Source: Saccharina japonica (Eukaryota; Sar; Phaeophyceae; Laminariales; Laminariaceae). Taken from it: a DNA stretch of 64,000 nucleotides. The stretch is taken from the NCBI GenBank assembly GCA_008828725.1, contig MEHQ01001881.1:32574-96573 (forward strand), read 5' to 3'. Positions 44,202 to 56,655 of the stretch are shown one piece after another (position 1 is the stretch's first letter; the number at the start of each line of letters is the position of its first letter). The notes beneath the pieces were generated by a model. It saw only the letters and a list, made by a program, of their open reading frames with translations, was not told where the DNA came from and did not search any database. Made by a program: the position numbers and the translations under genes.

Positions 44202-45354
44202 GTTTGCATACAAGCTACAATGACATACCCAAACGAAACACATGTAACCCTACCGTACATTGTCACATGAGGGCCCCAGCGAAAAACATGCGATAGGGTT
44301 TTCTGCTCTTGCCACGCCCTGAACCCCTCCTTTCCTCCATACTCATACTCGAGTCCACGCCGCCAAGTTCGCACGTAACCAGTACCCGTAACTCTTTTCC
44401 GGGGCCTACTGCTGTTGTATTAATAGTTTACAGGCCTTCCAGGGCACAAAACATAGGTGTAAGTAACACTACACAACAGGTGGCCGGGACCCGCCCCACC
44501 CCTTCCTTGTGCACGGTGTGGCGGAAAACTATCCTCGCGGAGACGTTGGACAATGCTACTGCTAAGTACATCTCACCAAGGCCGCATATACCGGATTGAA
44601 AGGTTGTCGACACCTTGATTATGGGGTTTGCTACATACATTGTTGGGATTTTTTTACCCCCCACAATCGTTGCAGGTGGGGGGGGGGGGTGCCCTGTACT
44701 CATATCGTGCACGGCCGTATGTCGGGGGGAGGGGCGCGTACTCATTTGTTTGCTTGCCTTAGTCTTCTTGACCATTGGCTCATTTGACCGTGCAGGGGTG
44801 GGGGGGGGGGGTCCCGGCCACCTGTCTGTGTAGCCCACCCTGATGAGCCGATACAAAACAGAATAAAAGATTCGAGGAAACGCCGCCGGTTCCACTAGCT
44901 ACCACAGCAACTACAGCAAGCAGCAGTGCTATTAATAGAACAGGTTCGAACATGCGGCTCATCAAAACCCACCCCCACACACTACAATAATGATGACGAT
45001 GCTGTCTCTGTGAAGAGAGATGCAGAGGTGGCACCAAGAGTGTATTTAAATTTTGCGAAGGAACGCTTGCTTGTTTTTGTTGTGGTTGAGATAAAGAGAT
45101 TGAAAAAAAAAAATGGTGCTTATTAATGTGGCTACATTGTGGAAAAACGAAGTAAGAGAGCGATAACTGTGTTCGGGTACCCGTCTCAAGAGAAGAGAAC
45201 AAAATAAACAGTCAGGAGGAGAAGGGATTGAAGTAGTAAAGTGGTCATTCGTGTGGCCTTCACTTGTTGTGATCATCTCGGGGAGGAAGACACACAAACT
45301 ACGGATATAGACGTACTCTCCGGGCTGTTGCACTGGCCGAGACAGACCGCCCTC

Positions 45355-45511
45355 TATGGCAACATCTATATGGCAACATCTATATGGCAACATCTATATG
45401 GCAACATCTATATGGCAACACCTATATGGCAACATCTATATGGCAAAATCTATGGCAACATATATGGCAACATCTATGGCAACATCTATGGCAACACCTA
45501 TGGCAACATTC
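45355..45511. repeat. GGCAACATCTATAT minisatellite
   Basis: About a dozen tandem units of 10-14 bp, changing from the CTATATGGCAACAT unit to a shortened CTATGGCAACAT unit toward the right. Confidence 0.9.
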
Positions 45512-45741
45512 CCTGATACTTATGGTGGCAAGCTAGCTGCCCCCTGGGCATTGTTGACAACGTCCCGGACTGTTGCCAACGTCCCGACCACAAGGCAAGT
45601 TGAATCTGTAATAAGCCGAACATCGAAAAGGAACTACGAAACTTGACGTCTGGCCGCCTGTTGCGTTCAAAGGCACATCCAAACAATGATACTCGTATAC
45701 TCGTGCTCGTGCGTACAGACGTGACTGCACACATCAACACA

Positions 45742-45845
45742 GATGGGCCTCGATGTCCAGCATTTCAATAAACGCCTCTATTTCTACCCTGCGAGGCTGC
45801 GAATCTTCCTGACTCCTGAAAAGGAACACCATGAAGACTATAGCC
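45742..45845 (-). CDS. Orphan terminal exon candidate
   Basis: After ttccttttcag on the minus strand a frame reads SQEDSQPRRVEIEAFIEMLD and ends TGA at 45742-45744. Composition is protein-like and the acceptor is good, but no partner exon or domain is recognised. Confidence 0.2.
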
Positions 45846-46109
45846 TGAGGAAAGGAAGCCAATCTACCGTTCAGGGGCTCGAATAGCGTAAAACGTAAAA
45901 TACTGAATCTGCCGCCACAGGCCCACCTCGGAGGAGGCAAAAATGGCATCCTGAAAGCGGAAGGACACAAGCTATCCAGTTGCGCTATGTACCGTTATAC
46001 ATCCCCAGCGAGGACGAGGGGGTCGGGGGGGGGGCGCGAAACTGCGTCACTGAAAAAGGGGCACAACACAACACAAAAAAAACACACACACATGAATCGT
46101 ATTAGATTA

Positions 46110-46500
46110 TAATTCCTACTATGATTATTATATTTGCCATACGACAATGTGTACTATAAATAGCATGAGCTTCAACATTGATCACTCAGAAGCACTCCGA
46201 AAGAAGAAAACCACAGGAACAGAAAGAGCCCCTCTGCTAAAAGTCTACTGCCTTCTGTACCTGCCTACTTCCCTGGCTTGAGCTTTTTATCTACTTCTCC
46301 ATTATCATTATAATCTTTGCTATCCGACAATGTGCAGCATGAGCTTCAACGTTGATCACTCATAACATTCCCGAAAGCAGAAAAACACGGAAACAAAGGA
46401 AACCTATGCGCAAAGTCTAACTTCCTTCTATGTCTACTTCCCGCTAAGCTTCATCCACAGTACTCCATTTGTTGTCCTTGCTCCCTCCTTCTTCTCAATA
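46110..46500 (+). repeat. Two adjacent copies of the CCGACAATGTGCAG dispersed repeat
   Basis: Copies start near 46110 and 46303. Both have GACAATGTG, AGCATGAGCTTCAACATTG or ...CGTTG, TGATCACTCA and the CTACTTCC segment. The left copy is more diverged. Confidence 0.65.
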
Positions 46501-47105
46501 TGCACTCTTTACGTTCTATTGTTTTTCTATGTCCTTCCGAAATTCCATTTTCCGGACAATCTAAGTTCATTTTTGGTTCTGTTCTTTTGTTTTTGTTTGC
46601 GCCTCTTTTTGCGCGCATTGGCCGGCGGAGCATATATTATATGTTCGAACTTAACTGTAACTTTAAGTCGTACATTGTCTCTGATTCGCTTTTTTTGTTC
46701 GAAAACAAATTGTTACAAAATCTTTAAAAAAAAGTTATCATGATGGACCAGAATAGGATGAGGCACACCACCATCCCCTCATCATCACGCAAACAACACG
46801 TTCTACAATATTTAAAATGTATAAAAAAAAACAGCTGTGAGATCGAGGATTTGGTCGAAACTCATCTTTGACTTAAACTATTAATAGCTGAGTGGGATAC
46901 TTAGATCGCGCGTATATACTTTCGGATTTTATATGTCCTCATGCAGGATATGTATCACATATCCGACCTGTCACCTTCCGTGCGCTTTAGAGATGCGGCG
47001 AGATTTACAGTAGTATTATTAGCGTGTTTTTTGCATGTTTTGACATCGCTTTGTGATCACCTCGCATCCAAGATTCGATCCAACATTATATCAGAATGAT
47101 CTGGG

Positions 47106-47138
47106 TGGTTAAGTTTACCCCCCCCCCCCCCCCCCCCC
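47106..47138. repeat. Poly-C run
   Basis: An almost uninterrupted C run; such runs recur beside repeats in this window. Confidence 0.9.
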
Positions 47139-47177
47139 GTCCTGGTTTCTTGATTGTGTATGCGTCGCTATGCAATG

Positions 47178-47190
47178 ACTATGTGATGAC

Positions 47191-47269
<79 letters not shown>

Positions 47270-47362
47270 GTGATGATAATGATGATGACAATGACGATGA
47301 CGATGATGATGATGATGATGATGGTGATGATGATTATGATGACACTGACGATGATGACGATG

Positions 47363-47415
<53 letters not shown>

Positions 47416-47435
47416 GATGATGATAATGATGATAG
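47178..47435. repeat. (ATG)n microsatellite, imperfect
   Basis: ATG/GATGAC triplets over about 260 bp, interrupted by GTG, ATA and ACA triplets. Any reading frame here is spurious. Confidence 0.95.
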
Positions 47436-47497
47436 GGGCGCGCAGCACTTTTTGACCGAACTATTTCAGTATTTGTGACTGAAAGCTTCTCAATCAA

Positions 47498-47595
47498 GTA
47501 ACCCCTTATCATATTAAGAACTGGTCCCACGAATTTGGGGACAAACTACTTGGAATTAGTGTGGATCCTTTTTTTTGCAGTTCTGAATGGGTTAA
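47498..47595 (-). mobile_element. TTAA-target MITE, reverse copy
   Basis: It ends GCAGTTCTGAATGGG followed by TTAA at 47592-47595. The other end is disturbed by a small insertion. Confidence 0.65.
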
Positions 47596-48143
47596 GGAGC
47601 CACCACCGATACCACCCGGTATTTTCCCATTTGCACATGATGCACAATGTTTTTCGTTAGCATGTCTTTAGGCCATAGGATTGGTTCATTACTAGGTCAA
47701 GCCTACTTCTTTTATTTAGAAGAGATATATACACCCTACTGTCACCACTAAGCTAACAGTCAGTGCAGACTGTCAGTGCAGACTGTCTCGGCAGTAGTTA
47801 CGTAGCGTGTATCTCCAATAAAAGCGCAATCCGGGGTTCACTGCTGTGGCTGTTAAGCTGACACATAAGACTTGCTCATCAAGGCAAGGTTTTGCTATCT
47901 CTTCAGTCGCATCACACTGCCGCCCCGACCGGGAAGGATGATTGTATGGCGCTTCTTCTTGCCTGGAAGTGTGTGTACCATGAAAATAATATTCAGATGT
48001 ATTCTAACTTTCCGTAACTTCCGTGACTTTCGGGAAAAAAATGGCAAGAAAAGCCGTCGGAGAGATTTGAAACCCCAAGCGTCAGTTTTTTTTGGGTGAC
48101 TTACGATTTTAGTGGTATATATATGGAGTTACTTTTCACAGGC

Positions 48144-48685
48144 GGCGCGTGCTACGATAGAGATATAAGGTATTCCTTTTTTTGGCTGAAACGGTTTCTG
48201 AATAACGGTGCAAAATCGTCGGAATTTCATTATTGTGTTGCAATTTATTGTTATCATCTTTGCCATCCGACAATGTTGCAGCATGAATAAGCTTCAACGT
48301 TGATCACTCATAGCATTCCCGAAAGCAGAAAACCACGGAAACCAAGGAAACCTATCGTACGAATGCGCAAAGTCTAACTTCCTTCTACGTATGTCTACTC
48401 CCAGTTAAGCTTTATCCACAATGCTCCGTTTGTTGTCCTTGCCCCCCCCGCCTTCTTCTCAATTTGCCTTATTTACGTTTTTATTGTTCACTACTCTGCA
48501 TAGTTTTTTGGCCATGGTACCGTTCATCGGGTACGTAGCACTTCTATTTTCCTCCTATCAAATCAGTGTGTAGACTACTGCAGGTATAGAGGTCCTATAC
48601 TATAATCAATATAATCAAGTCACCACCCTCAGAAGGCAAAAAACATGGTGCCGCACCCCTACCGTAGCATGCGTCCTATACTATA
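48144..48685 (+). mobile_element. Element with CGCGTGCTACGATAGAG inverted ends, copy 1
   Basis: The left end GGCGCGTGCTACGATAGAGA and the right end CCCTACCGTAGCATGCGTCC are imperfect inverted repeats. The interior includes a TTTTTTTTGGCTGAAACGGTTT segment and a copy of the CCGACAATGTTGCAG repeat. Relatives are at 55743-56226 and 63354-63798. Confidence 0.55.
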
Positions 48686-48727
48686 ACCAAGTGAAAAGAG
48701 TCTCAGAAAAAATAGATGCCACCCCAT

Positions 48728-48845
48728 TTACGGGGGGCCATAGTAAATAGGACCACATATTGTTCGTAGAAAAGGGTAAATATATAGGTTTTTGTCCGTA
48801 CGGTAGGTCCTATTTACTAGTGTTTACTATGGCCCTTGCCCGTAA
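48728..48845. mobile_element. TA-target MITE, copy 5
   Basis: TTACGGGGGGCCATAGTAAA at the left and TTTACTATGGCCCTTGCCCG at the right. It includes the extra ACTAGTGTTT inner segment on one arm only. Confidence 0.82.
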
Positions 48846-49608
48846 CAGAAGGAAAATACTATTAAATATTGTTATTATTATTGTCATTATTGTTAATATT
48901 GTTATTATTATCATCCGACAATCTGCAGTACTATTACTGTGATAGCGTGTGCCAATCGCAAAAAAAAAAGACGAAGAAACAACAGTACAAAACGGAGACG
49001 AGCGCCCTATAGTAATAGTCATATTAATTGTTAATAGTAAGAGTAGAAATAACATATACATGTATAAATATGATATCGACATTCTTAGTAATTCCTTCTC
49101 TGATTCCTGCAACGCAAGCGGAAGTAAAAATAAAGAAGGGCGGGGAAACGTATTATGAATACCATACCCTGTGTGCCTTTCGATAGTACTGCCGATGTTT
49201 CAGCCCATAATATATCAACACACACGATCTGCTGCTACTGACTACTGATTTTGTCATGCTTTTGTTTGGTTGCTTGATTGTTGATTTGCTTCAGTAAGTT
49301 TACTTTCTATTATTTTTCCTTTTCGCTTTTTTCTTTCTTTTCTCTTTTTTTCTCTTGCATGCACCTGGATTGCTAGCAGGGTAGGTCTTGCCTGTCGTAT
49401 ATGGCATTGCATTGTCTGCTCTGCTTACTGCACTGAGCGTAGTATCTCTGTGTCGTAGTTTTGTGACCACAGAACTGGTACCTTTTTAGGATGATGAATC
49501 GGCACGGACACTGGGTGTGCTGGATGTCGACGGGTAGAAAGGAAGGTTTAATGTGAAGAACACACACACACACTGACTGCTGACTACTGACCACACGATA
49601 CCTACTAA

Positions 49609-49722
49609 TACAGGGGACCATAGTAAATAGGACCAAATGTTGTTAGTAAAAATAGATAAATATATAGGTTTTCATCTGTACCGTAGGTCCTATTTACTAG
49701 TGTTTACTATGGTCCCTCATAA
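49609..49722. mobile_element. TA-target MITE, copy 6
   Basis: Ends ACAGGGGACCATAGTAAATA and TTTACTATGGTCCCTCATAA, with the standard AGTAAAAATAGATAAATATA core. Confidence 0.82.
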
Positions 49723-50054
49723 TAGTGACAATCTATCTATGCTGCGGCTCGGCGAAGCAAAGCATGTATAATAAGTATGTTGACTGCCTGTGGTAGAAGT
49801 TACTTCGGACAGCGGATAGCGGAGTTTCGGGCACATTTCCTGACTCGTCTACTTCTGTAAGAAGCATGCCCTGGGCATATTCTTACCGAAAAATTGTCGA
49901 AGATGCGACTGCTCACTCTTAACCCCCATCCCGCCGCTCCTCCTCCTCCTCCTCCTCTGGACTTTAAAATGAGAAAAAAGCGGAGTGAAAAAAACCCCCA
50001 GCGAACCAGAGAATGGCGACAGCTATTCTTACAATAAGTAGCTATTATATCACA

Positions 50055-50331
50055 ACTTTACCCATTCAGAACTGAAAAAAAAAATGTCCCATACTAACTC
50101 CAAGTAGTTTGTCCCCCAATTCGTGGGACCAGTTCTGAATCCATTCAGAACTGAAACAAAATGTCCCAGACTATTACGGAGGACCATAGTAAATAGGACC
50201 AAATATTTTTAGTAAAAATAGGTAAATATATAGGTTTTTGAGTGCACCGTAGGTCCTATTTATTATGGCCCTCCGTAATAACTTCAAGTAGTTTTGTCTC
50301 CAAATTCGTGGGACCAGTTGTTAAGGGGTTG
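50055..50331 (+). mobile_element. Two adjacent TTAA-type MITEs, second split by a TA-type MITE
   Basis: The first copy spans 50055-50141. The second starts CCATTCAGAACTG at about 50143, is interrupted at CAGAC|TA by the 105-bp element 50174-50278, then resumes acttcaagtag and ends GTTAAGGGGTTG. The nesting gives relative age and the exact insertion site. Confidence 0.85.
50174..50278. mobile_element. TA-target MITE, copy 7 (nested)
   Basis: TTACGGAGGACCATAG...CCCTCCGTAA with TA at 50172-50173 and 50279-50280. Comparison with intact hosts shows the empty site had a single TA, proving a TA target duplication. Confidence 0.92.
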
Positions 50332-50492
50332 AGTGAATGGGTGGAAGAAATCTCGGATGTGCAGCGTGAAATGAGATTCGACGTCGATTCTCTCACGAAA
50401 TGACCCCTCAAGAAGTTAAATCGATGAAGGGAACGTGGGAAGTTTGCTGGCTGAGAGTGGTAGAAGAGGGATAAGACTGTCTGTCACACTAT

Positions 50493-50598
50493 GTCGGTGG
50501 GACATACAGTAATCAGGACCATAAATGCTTAGTAAAAATACTGGAATACATAGGTTTTTGTGTATGTTGGCGGTCCTGATTACTATGGCCCCCCGTAA
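50493..50598. mobile_element. TA-target MITE, copy 8 (diverged)
   Basis: Ends GGTGGGACATACAGTAATCA and TGATTACTATGGCCCCCCGT. The inner TIR changed in step (TAATCAGGACC / GGTCCTGATTA), keeping its palindromy. Confidence 0.75.
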
Positions 50599-51029
50599 TA
50601 GTATTAATACTACTGCGGTATTAGGGCCGTTCTTGTCGGAGCCATGATTTTTTCCAAAAATTCCAAAAAAAAAATCGCGCAAATGTTTCTGTAATTCCAT
50701 TTTTTTCCCATTTTGTTTTTGTCCAAATAGTGGAATGCGAAACCTTCCAAAACAAAAATCCCTACGTACGTATGTCAAGAATTTCCAAACTTTGGAAATA
50801 TTTCCTGTTTTTCGGCGCCTGTTTTTCCTGTTTTTCCTGTTTTTCTTTGAAAAAAAAACAAGAAAATTTGGAAAACAGTTGCTCGATAAGAATGGTCCTT
50901 AGAGGATACACCCGATTATTTAGTAGTATTATTATATTATTTGCCTTCCGACAATGTGCAGGGCATTATTAATTTCAGAATGAAGAAGATGACACAATTC
51001 GTCTAATACCACTAATCACGTCCAACTAA

Positions 51030-51255
51030 TTCTCCATGGCCGTACGTAGTCGTATGACCATAGACCCTCGCATCCCTACAATGCCGGGACGGAGCATGTC
51101 GGGTTTTCACCGACCAGGCAGACATTGGCAGCACCAAGCGCGAAACGCCGTGAGATGTTGGGCGAGTCGCATGAAGGGTGAGCTGCATCCTACTAAGAAC
51201 CACGTGTGAGACGGACTTGCACATGGATGACAGCTTCAATGAGTTATTTTAATTT
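51030..51255. repeat. 230-bp dispersed repeat, copy C
   Basis: Same order of blocks as 21245-21530: CCATAGACCCTCGCATCCCT, AGCGCGAAACGCCGTGAGA, AGCTGCATCCTACTAAGAAC, AATGAGTTATTTTAAT. Confidence 0.75.
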
Positions 51256-51261
51256 CCGGCC

Positions 51262-51472
51262 GGGGAGGGGGGGGTGTACTCATGTCGTGCACGGCCCTAG
51301 TCGTATGACCATAGGCCCTCGCATCCCTACAATGCCGAGACGGAGCACGTTCACCAACCAGGCAGGCATTGCTTGCACCAAGCGCGAAGCGCCGTGAGGT
51401 GTTGGGCGAGTCGCATGAAGGGTGAGCTTCATCCTACTAAGAACCGCTTGGGGGGGGGGGGGCACACCCACA
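51262..51472. repeat. 230-bp dispersed repeat, copy D
   Basis: Directly follows copy C in the same orientation, separated by a G-run and GTACTCATG. It ends in another G-run in place of the usual AATTTAA end. Confidence 0.75.
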
Positions 51473-51669
51473 TCCGTGGAGTGAGGGATGGATGCGGCGT
51501 GGAGGGCATAGACGCGCTTGCGTCACAGTACTCGTTAGTGTGATGAGAAACTCTCAAGATTAGTACGTAGTGATATGAGAAGCTTGGAGTAAAGAAAATC
51601 AGAGGGGCAAATTGGCAAAAAACAAGAAGATGAGGCTATTGAAATAGTACATCAACGAACGGCCACTGC

Positions 51670-51725
51670 GTGATTGGTGATTGGTGATTGGTGATTGGGG
51701 GTGATTGGTGATTGGTGATTGGGGG
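51670..51725. repeat. (GTGATTG) short tandem repeat
   Basis: Units of GTGATTG, in two blocks separated by GGG. Confidence 0.85.
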
Positions 51726-52484
51726 ACAGACCCGTGCTACGAGAAAGGTAGAGCTTTTTGGCGAATAATCGTGTTCTGAATCATCGGGCTCCTTAGCTCA
51801 AAATCGTCGGACTTTCAATTCTTGTGTTGCACTATTTTTCGTTTTTTTTTGTTAGTTAAGGCCACAGGAGTGTTGATCGGAAAACAGTTTTTGGGTGAGG
51901 TAGTATAGAGCTCCTATACTATAATCAAGTGACTGACCACTCTCACAAAAAAAAAAACACGGTGCACCTCTACCTTAATAACCCTTCTAGAATTGCTCTG
52001 TCTAGAAATTACTATCCTTCACTCTAACTCCAAGTGTTTTGTCCCCACATCGGGACTGCGGTCCTAATTGGGTTAAGATAGCATGCGTCGACGTTGGAAT
52101 ACAAGGAGTTGCACAGCAAAGAGGCGCAGCATGACCCTCCTCTACCCGCACTGCTGATACGTAGGCGTTCACGCTACTTGTACATAGCCGGTTCATACTC
52201 ATACCGCCAAAGTTAGCGTTGTTTTGGTCACAAAGTGGGTGACGAAAATTGAGCCACTATTTATTCGATATGGTTAACTGTCATATATAGGATTCCTTGT
52301 TGTGTGGGTTATGTCGGGGTTTTTCCCCCCTGTAAGTGCTCTTATATAGCACTCTATGTATGTACTCGTTTGTAATAGGCGTTTAGGAGTTGTTTATCGA
52401 CGTTCTAAGTTTATTTATGCTGGGGTTTTGTGTGATGTTGTTTGTGATGCACACTGATTGGCGGGTGGCCAACGTGACAATGAT

Positions 52485-53920
<1,436 letters not shown>

Positions 53921-54059
53921 CCTTGGGACGAGTAGGAGGCTTCGAAATCCATCGCCGTAAACGCTGAAACCGCACTAAACCAGTCAAACTAGTCATGCAG
54001 CAGAGAACATGGCATCTACTACCGTACTGTAAGTATGATACGAAGTATAATACTATGAA

Positions 54060-54205
54060 AACGAGCACTAAGAAAACCAGGCTGAGACTTAAAAGGAAAA
54101 CGAAACTGTTCAAGCGGTTGCGCTGAAGCTACTCGTAGTGTAGAACGCACCCTCTCCCAAATATCATTTACGTTTCGATTGATCCAGCCTGGGCCAGTAT
54201 TTACT
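54060..54205. repeat. Diverged relative of the 177-bp element interior
   Basis: AAACCAGGCTGAGACTTAAA and ACGCACCCTCTCCCAAAT align with the interior of 11072-11248, without its terminal repeats. Confidence 0.5.
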
Positions 54206-54214
54206 GCAAGTAAC

Positions 54215-54652
54215 AGCCGATTTTTCTGATTGAGAATTGCCTTTCCGATGAGAATGAAAATCGATTTTAGTACTTTGTTATTGTGTAAGAGTTGTATTTC
54301 GCTCACGATCAAAAATCGACCTAGCTAATATGTTCCTCGATGGTACGGATCGATCCACGAAAAAAAATCTTGAAATCGGCGTTGACAGGCTCGAAAAATC
54401 AAGGATTTAAGGGAATTTGCATTTATGACCGATGTCCCTCGCCCATAAATACAGATTTTCTGGGATCCTCGATATCTTGAGACTGCCGATGCCGATTTCG
54501 TTTTTTTTTCGTCATCGACGGGTGTCACAACTGACAATAGTTTACAGTGAAAAACATGACTGTAAGGGAAGTACATCTCTTACAATTCAAAAAACAATCT
54601 TTTCGATTTTCATTCTCATCGGAAAGGCAATTCTCAATTAGGAAAATCGGCT
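54215..54652. mobile_element. 438-bp element with long inverted repeats
   Basis: About 48 bp at the left (AGCCGATTTTTCTGATTGAG onward) returns inverted at the right (ending AATTAGGAAAATCGGCT) with a few mismatches. The interior has no coding frame. Confidence 0.65.
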
Positions 54653-55296
54653 ATTGAGTGGTCTGTTTTCTTTCTTCATCAAGTATTCTATGAATAGGTG
54701 TCCGGCACAGTACTGAATATATATGTACTTCGAATATGTCTAAATGCTCCCCTATTTTGATAGTATTATATGTCCATCGCTTCCTTTCGTTCGTGTTGCA
54801 GCAGTACTGACGACTGCTTCCCGTAGTTGACTATTATCAGTAGACTCATATTAATATTAATGGAAGAACAGTTTCATCGGCGATGGCAAAAGGATAGAGG
54901 TAGGGATAAGGTCTACCTGTACGCAGTCGTCGCAACGTTCTTCATGACAGTTTTATTGTTACCATATACTGTCTGTGGTGTATAAAAGAAGATATTATTA
55001 TTAATAGTGTTGTTTAGCACGTACCAGGTACTCAGTTAGAGGGTTTCGGAACGTTCATAATCGGCGTTACGTATCTATTTGTAACTTTTACGAAACCATT
55101 TTTCGATGGGCTGAGTCTGCTGTGTCGGCACCGGCATCACCAGATAAACTTCGAACAATATACATTAGTACATAAAAAAGTGAGCCCATCCAGATAATAT
55201 ATATCTTAATTATGCACGCAATATTTTCATGTCTGTGTGTTATGTCTATCGGAGTTTCGTGAGAAACGGACGTTCATTCCCGCACACTGCACACTA

Positions 55297-55375
55297 CCAC
55301 TCTGTCCAGAAATATAAGAACCGTTTGTAAATTAATATTCTATAAATTTGGTGCTTATATTTATGGACAGAGTGG
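55297..55375. mobile_element. 79-bp CCACTCTGTCC MITE, copy 2
   Basis: Ends CCACTCTGTCCAGAAATATA and TATATTTATGGACAGAGTGG, nearly perfect inverted repeats of about 20 bp. Confidence 0.82.
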
Positions 55376-55905
55376 TCCCTCTAATATAGAGAAAAAAAAC
55401 AAAAACAAAAAACAGCTGTGAGATATGTACAGCAGGTATCAGTAGTATGATGTTGTACGCTTCTTACTCTAACTAGTACTTTGTGCTACTCGTACGTATT
55501 AATAATGCATAATCGTGTACCAGGTATATGCTTATTATTAGTATAGCGTACCGAAAGTGCCGGTCTTGAAAATAAAGCTGCTCCTCCAACATACCAGGTA
55601 TCGTCTACGGTAAAGTTTGGGGCTGTTTATGGACAATGAATGAGACAGGGCAGACACAAACGCGATGGCTGGATGGCTGGATGGCTGGATGGCTGGGTGG
55701 GTGATGGTGCTGGTGACACTACGTAGAGGTTGCAAGGTGATGACGCATGCTACGGCAGAGGTGGTATACCATGTTTCTGCCTTCTGAGGGTCGTCACTTG
55801 AGGAGTTCAATACCCCACCGGAAACCTGTTGAGTTTGGACGAAAACAAAAAAAACTGCTATATACCCGACGGACAAATACTGCCATCGACTAACTACAGT
55901 ATGTA

Positions 55906-55984
55906 CCACTCTGTCCTCAAGTATAAGCACCGTTTGTGCATAAATATTCAATAATAACGGTTCTTATATTTCTGGACAGAGTGG
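55906..55984. mobile_element. 79-bp CCACTCTGTCC MITE, copy 3 (nested)
   Basis: TA at 55904-55905 and 55985-55986. Ends CCACTCTGTCCTCAAGTATA and TATATTTCTGGACAGAGTGG. Confidence 0.85.
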
Positions 55985-56050
55985 TACCTGGTAAGGAATA
56001 ATATTGCCGCTCAAAAATGAAATTCCGACGATGATGTAATGTTAAGGAGC

Positions 56051-56147
56051 TTAACCCTTTTAGTAGTGCACTCTACAGAAACCAATATTTCAGTCTAATT
56101 CCAAGTGTTTTGTCCCCACATCGGGACTGCAGTTCCTAAGGGGTTAA
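56051..56147 (+). mobile_element. TTAA-target MITE, variant subfamily
   Basis: TTAA on both sides. The core TCTAATTCCAAGTGTTTTGT and ACATCGGGACTGCAG define a subfamily shared with 52003-52077. Confidence 0.7.
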
Positions 56148-56231
56148 TAGGTCATTCCGAAACAGTTTCAGCCAAAAAACGGTACCTGGTATACCGTATA
56201 CTGTATACCTCTATCGTAGCACGCGTCGCTC

Positions 56232-56334
56232 ACTAACCCTTTCAGAACTGCAAAACATGTCCCACACTAATTCCAAGTAGTTTGTCCCCCAAAATCGTGG
56301 GACCGGTTCTTAAGGGGCTATCATAAGGGGTTAA
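56232..56334 (+). mobile_element. TTAA-target MITE
   Basis: CCCTTTCAGAACTGC at the left and GGTTCTTAAGGGGCTA at the right, with a short 3' duplication ending GGGG-TTAA at 56331-56334. Confidence 0.65.
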
Positions 56335-56444
56335 CGTTACCCTTGCCATCTTTAACAATGTGTACGTATGTACCATGAATGACCTTCAACGTTGACCGCC
56401 CATAGCACAGTAGCACTCCCAAAGAAGTAAACCACACTAGTCTA

Positions 56445-56557
56445 TACCGGGAGGACCATATTAAATAGGACCAAGTATCGTTAGCAAAAAAAGTGAAATA
56501 TCTGTTTTTTTTGTGTGTGTACCGTACGTAGGTCCTATTTACTATGGCCCCTCGTAA
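56445..56557. mobile_element. TA-target MITE, copy 9
   Basis: Ends TACCGGGAGGACCATATTAA and TTACTATGGCCCCTCGTAA, followed by TA. Confidence 0.78.
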
Positions 56558-56655
56558 TATTATTATCGTATCGTAGTATGTGTAAAACACATAATACATA
56601 CATACATACATACCAGGTGTATTTGATGGTCCCATGACAAGGTACCAGTCAGTGT

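Larger units (their letters stand above)
43715..44850. mobile_element. Possible 1.1-kb DNA element with 20-bp inverted ends
   Basis: CGGCTCATCAGGGTGGGCTA at 43715-43734 is exactly inverted at 44831-44850, and ATA flanks both sides. The pair spans the two Ns, so the interior may be misassembled. A partial third copy of the end lies at 44953. No transposase frame is seen. Confidence 0.4.
40476..47100. other. Long region without a convincing gene
   Basis: AT-rich and repeat-rich DNA. It contains two Ns (44046, 44201), a possible 1.1-kb inverted-repeat element, a GGCAACATCTATAT minisatellite, two copies of the CCGACAATGTGCAG repeat and one weak orphan exon candidate. No RRM1 for the CELF-like gene was recognised here. 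Confidence 0.6.
55743..56226 (-). mobile_element. Element with GACGCATGCTACGG inverted ends, copy 2, carrying nested MITEs
   Basis: Left end GACGCATGCTACGGCAGAGG, right end CCTCTATCGTAGCACGCGTC. Inside lie a CCACTCTGTCC MITE (55906-55984) and a TTAA-type MITE (56051-56147), so this element is older than both insertions. Confidence 0.6.

Noticed and set aside
45241-45646. Overlapping frames rich in Met-Ala-Thr and Tyr-Gly-Asn-Ile
   Set aside because: Translations of the GGCAACATCTATAT minisatellite.
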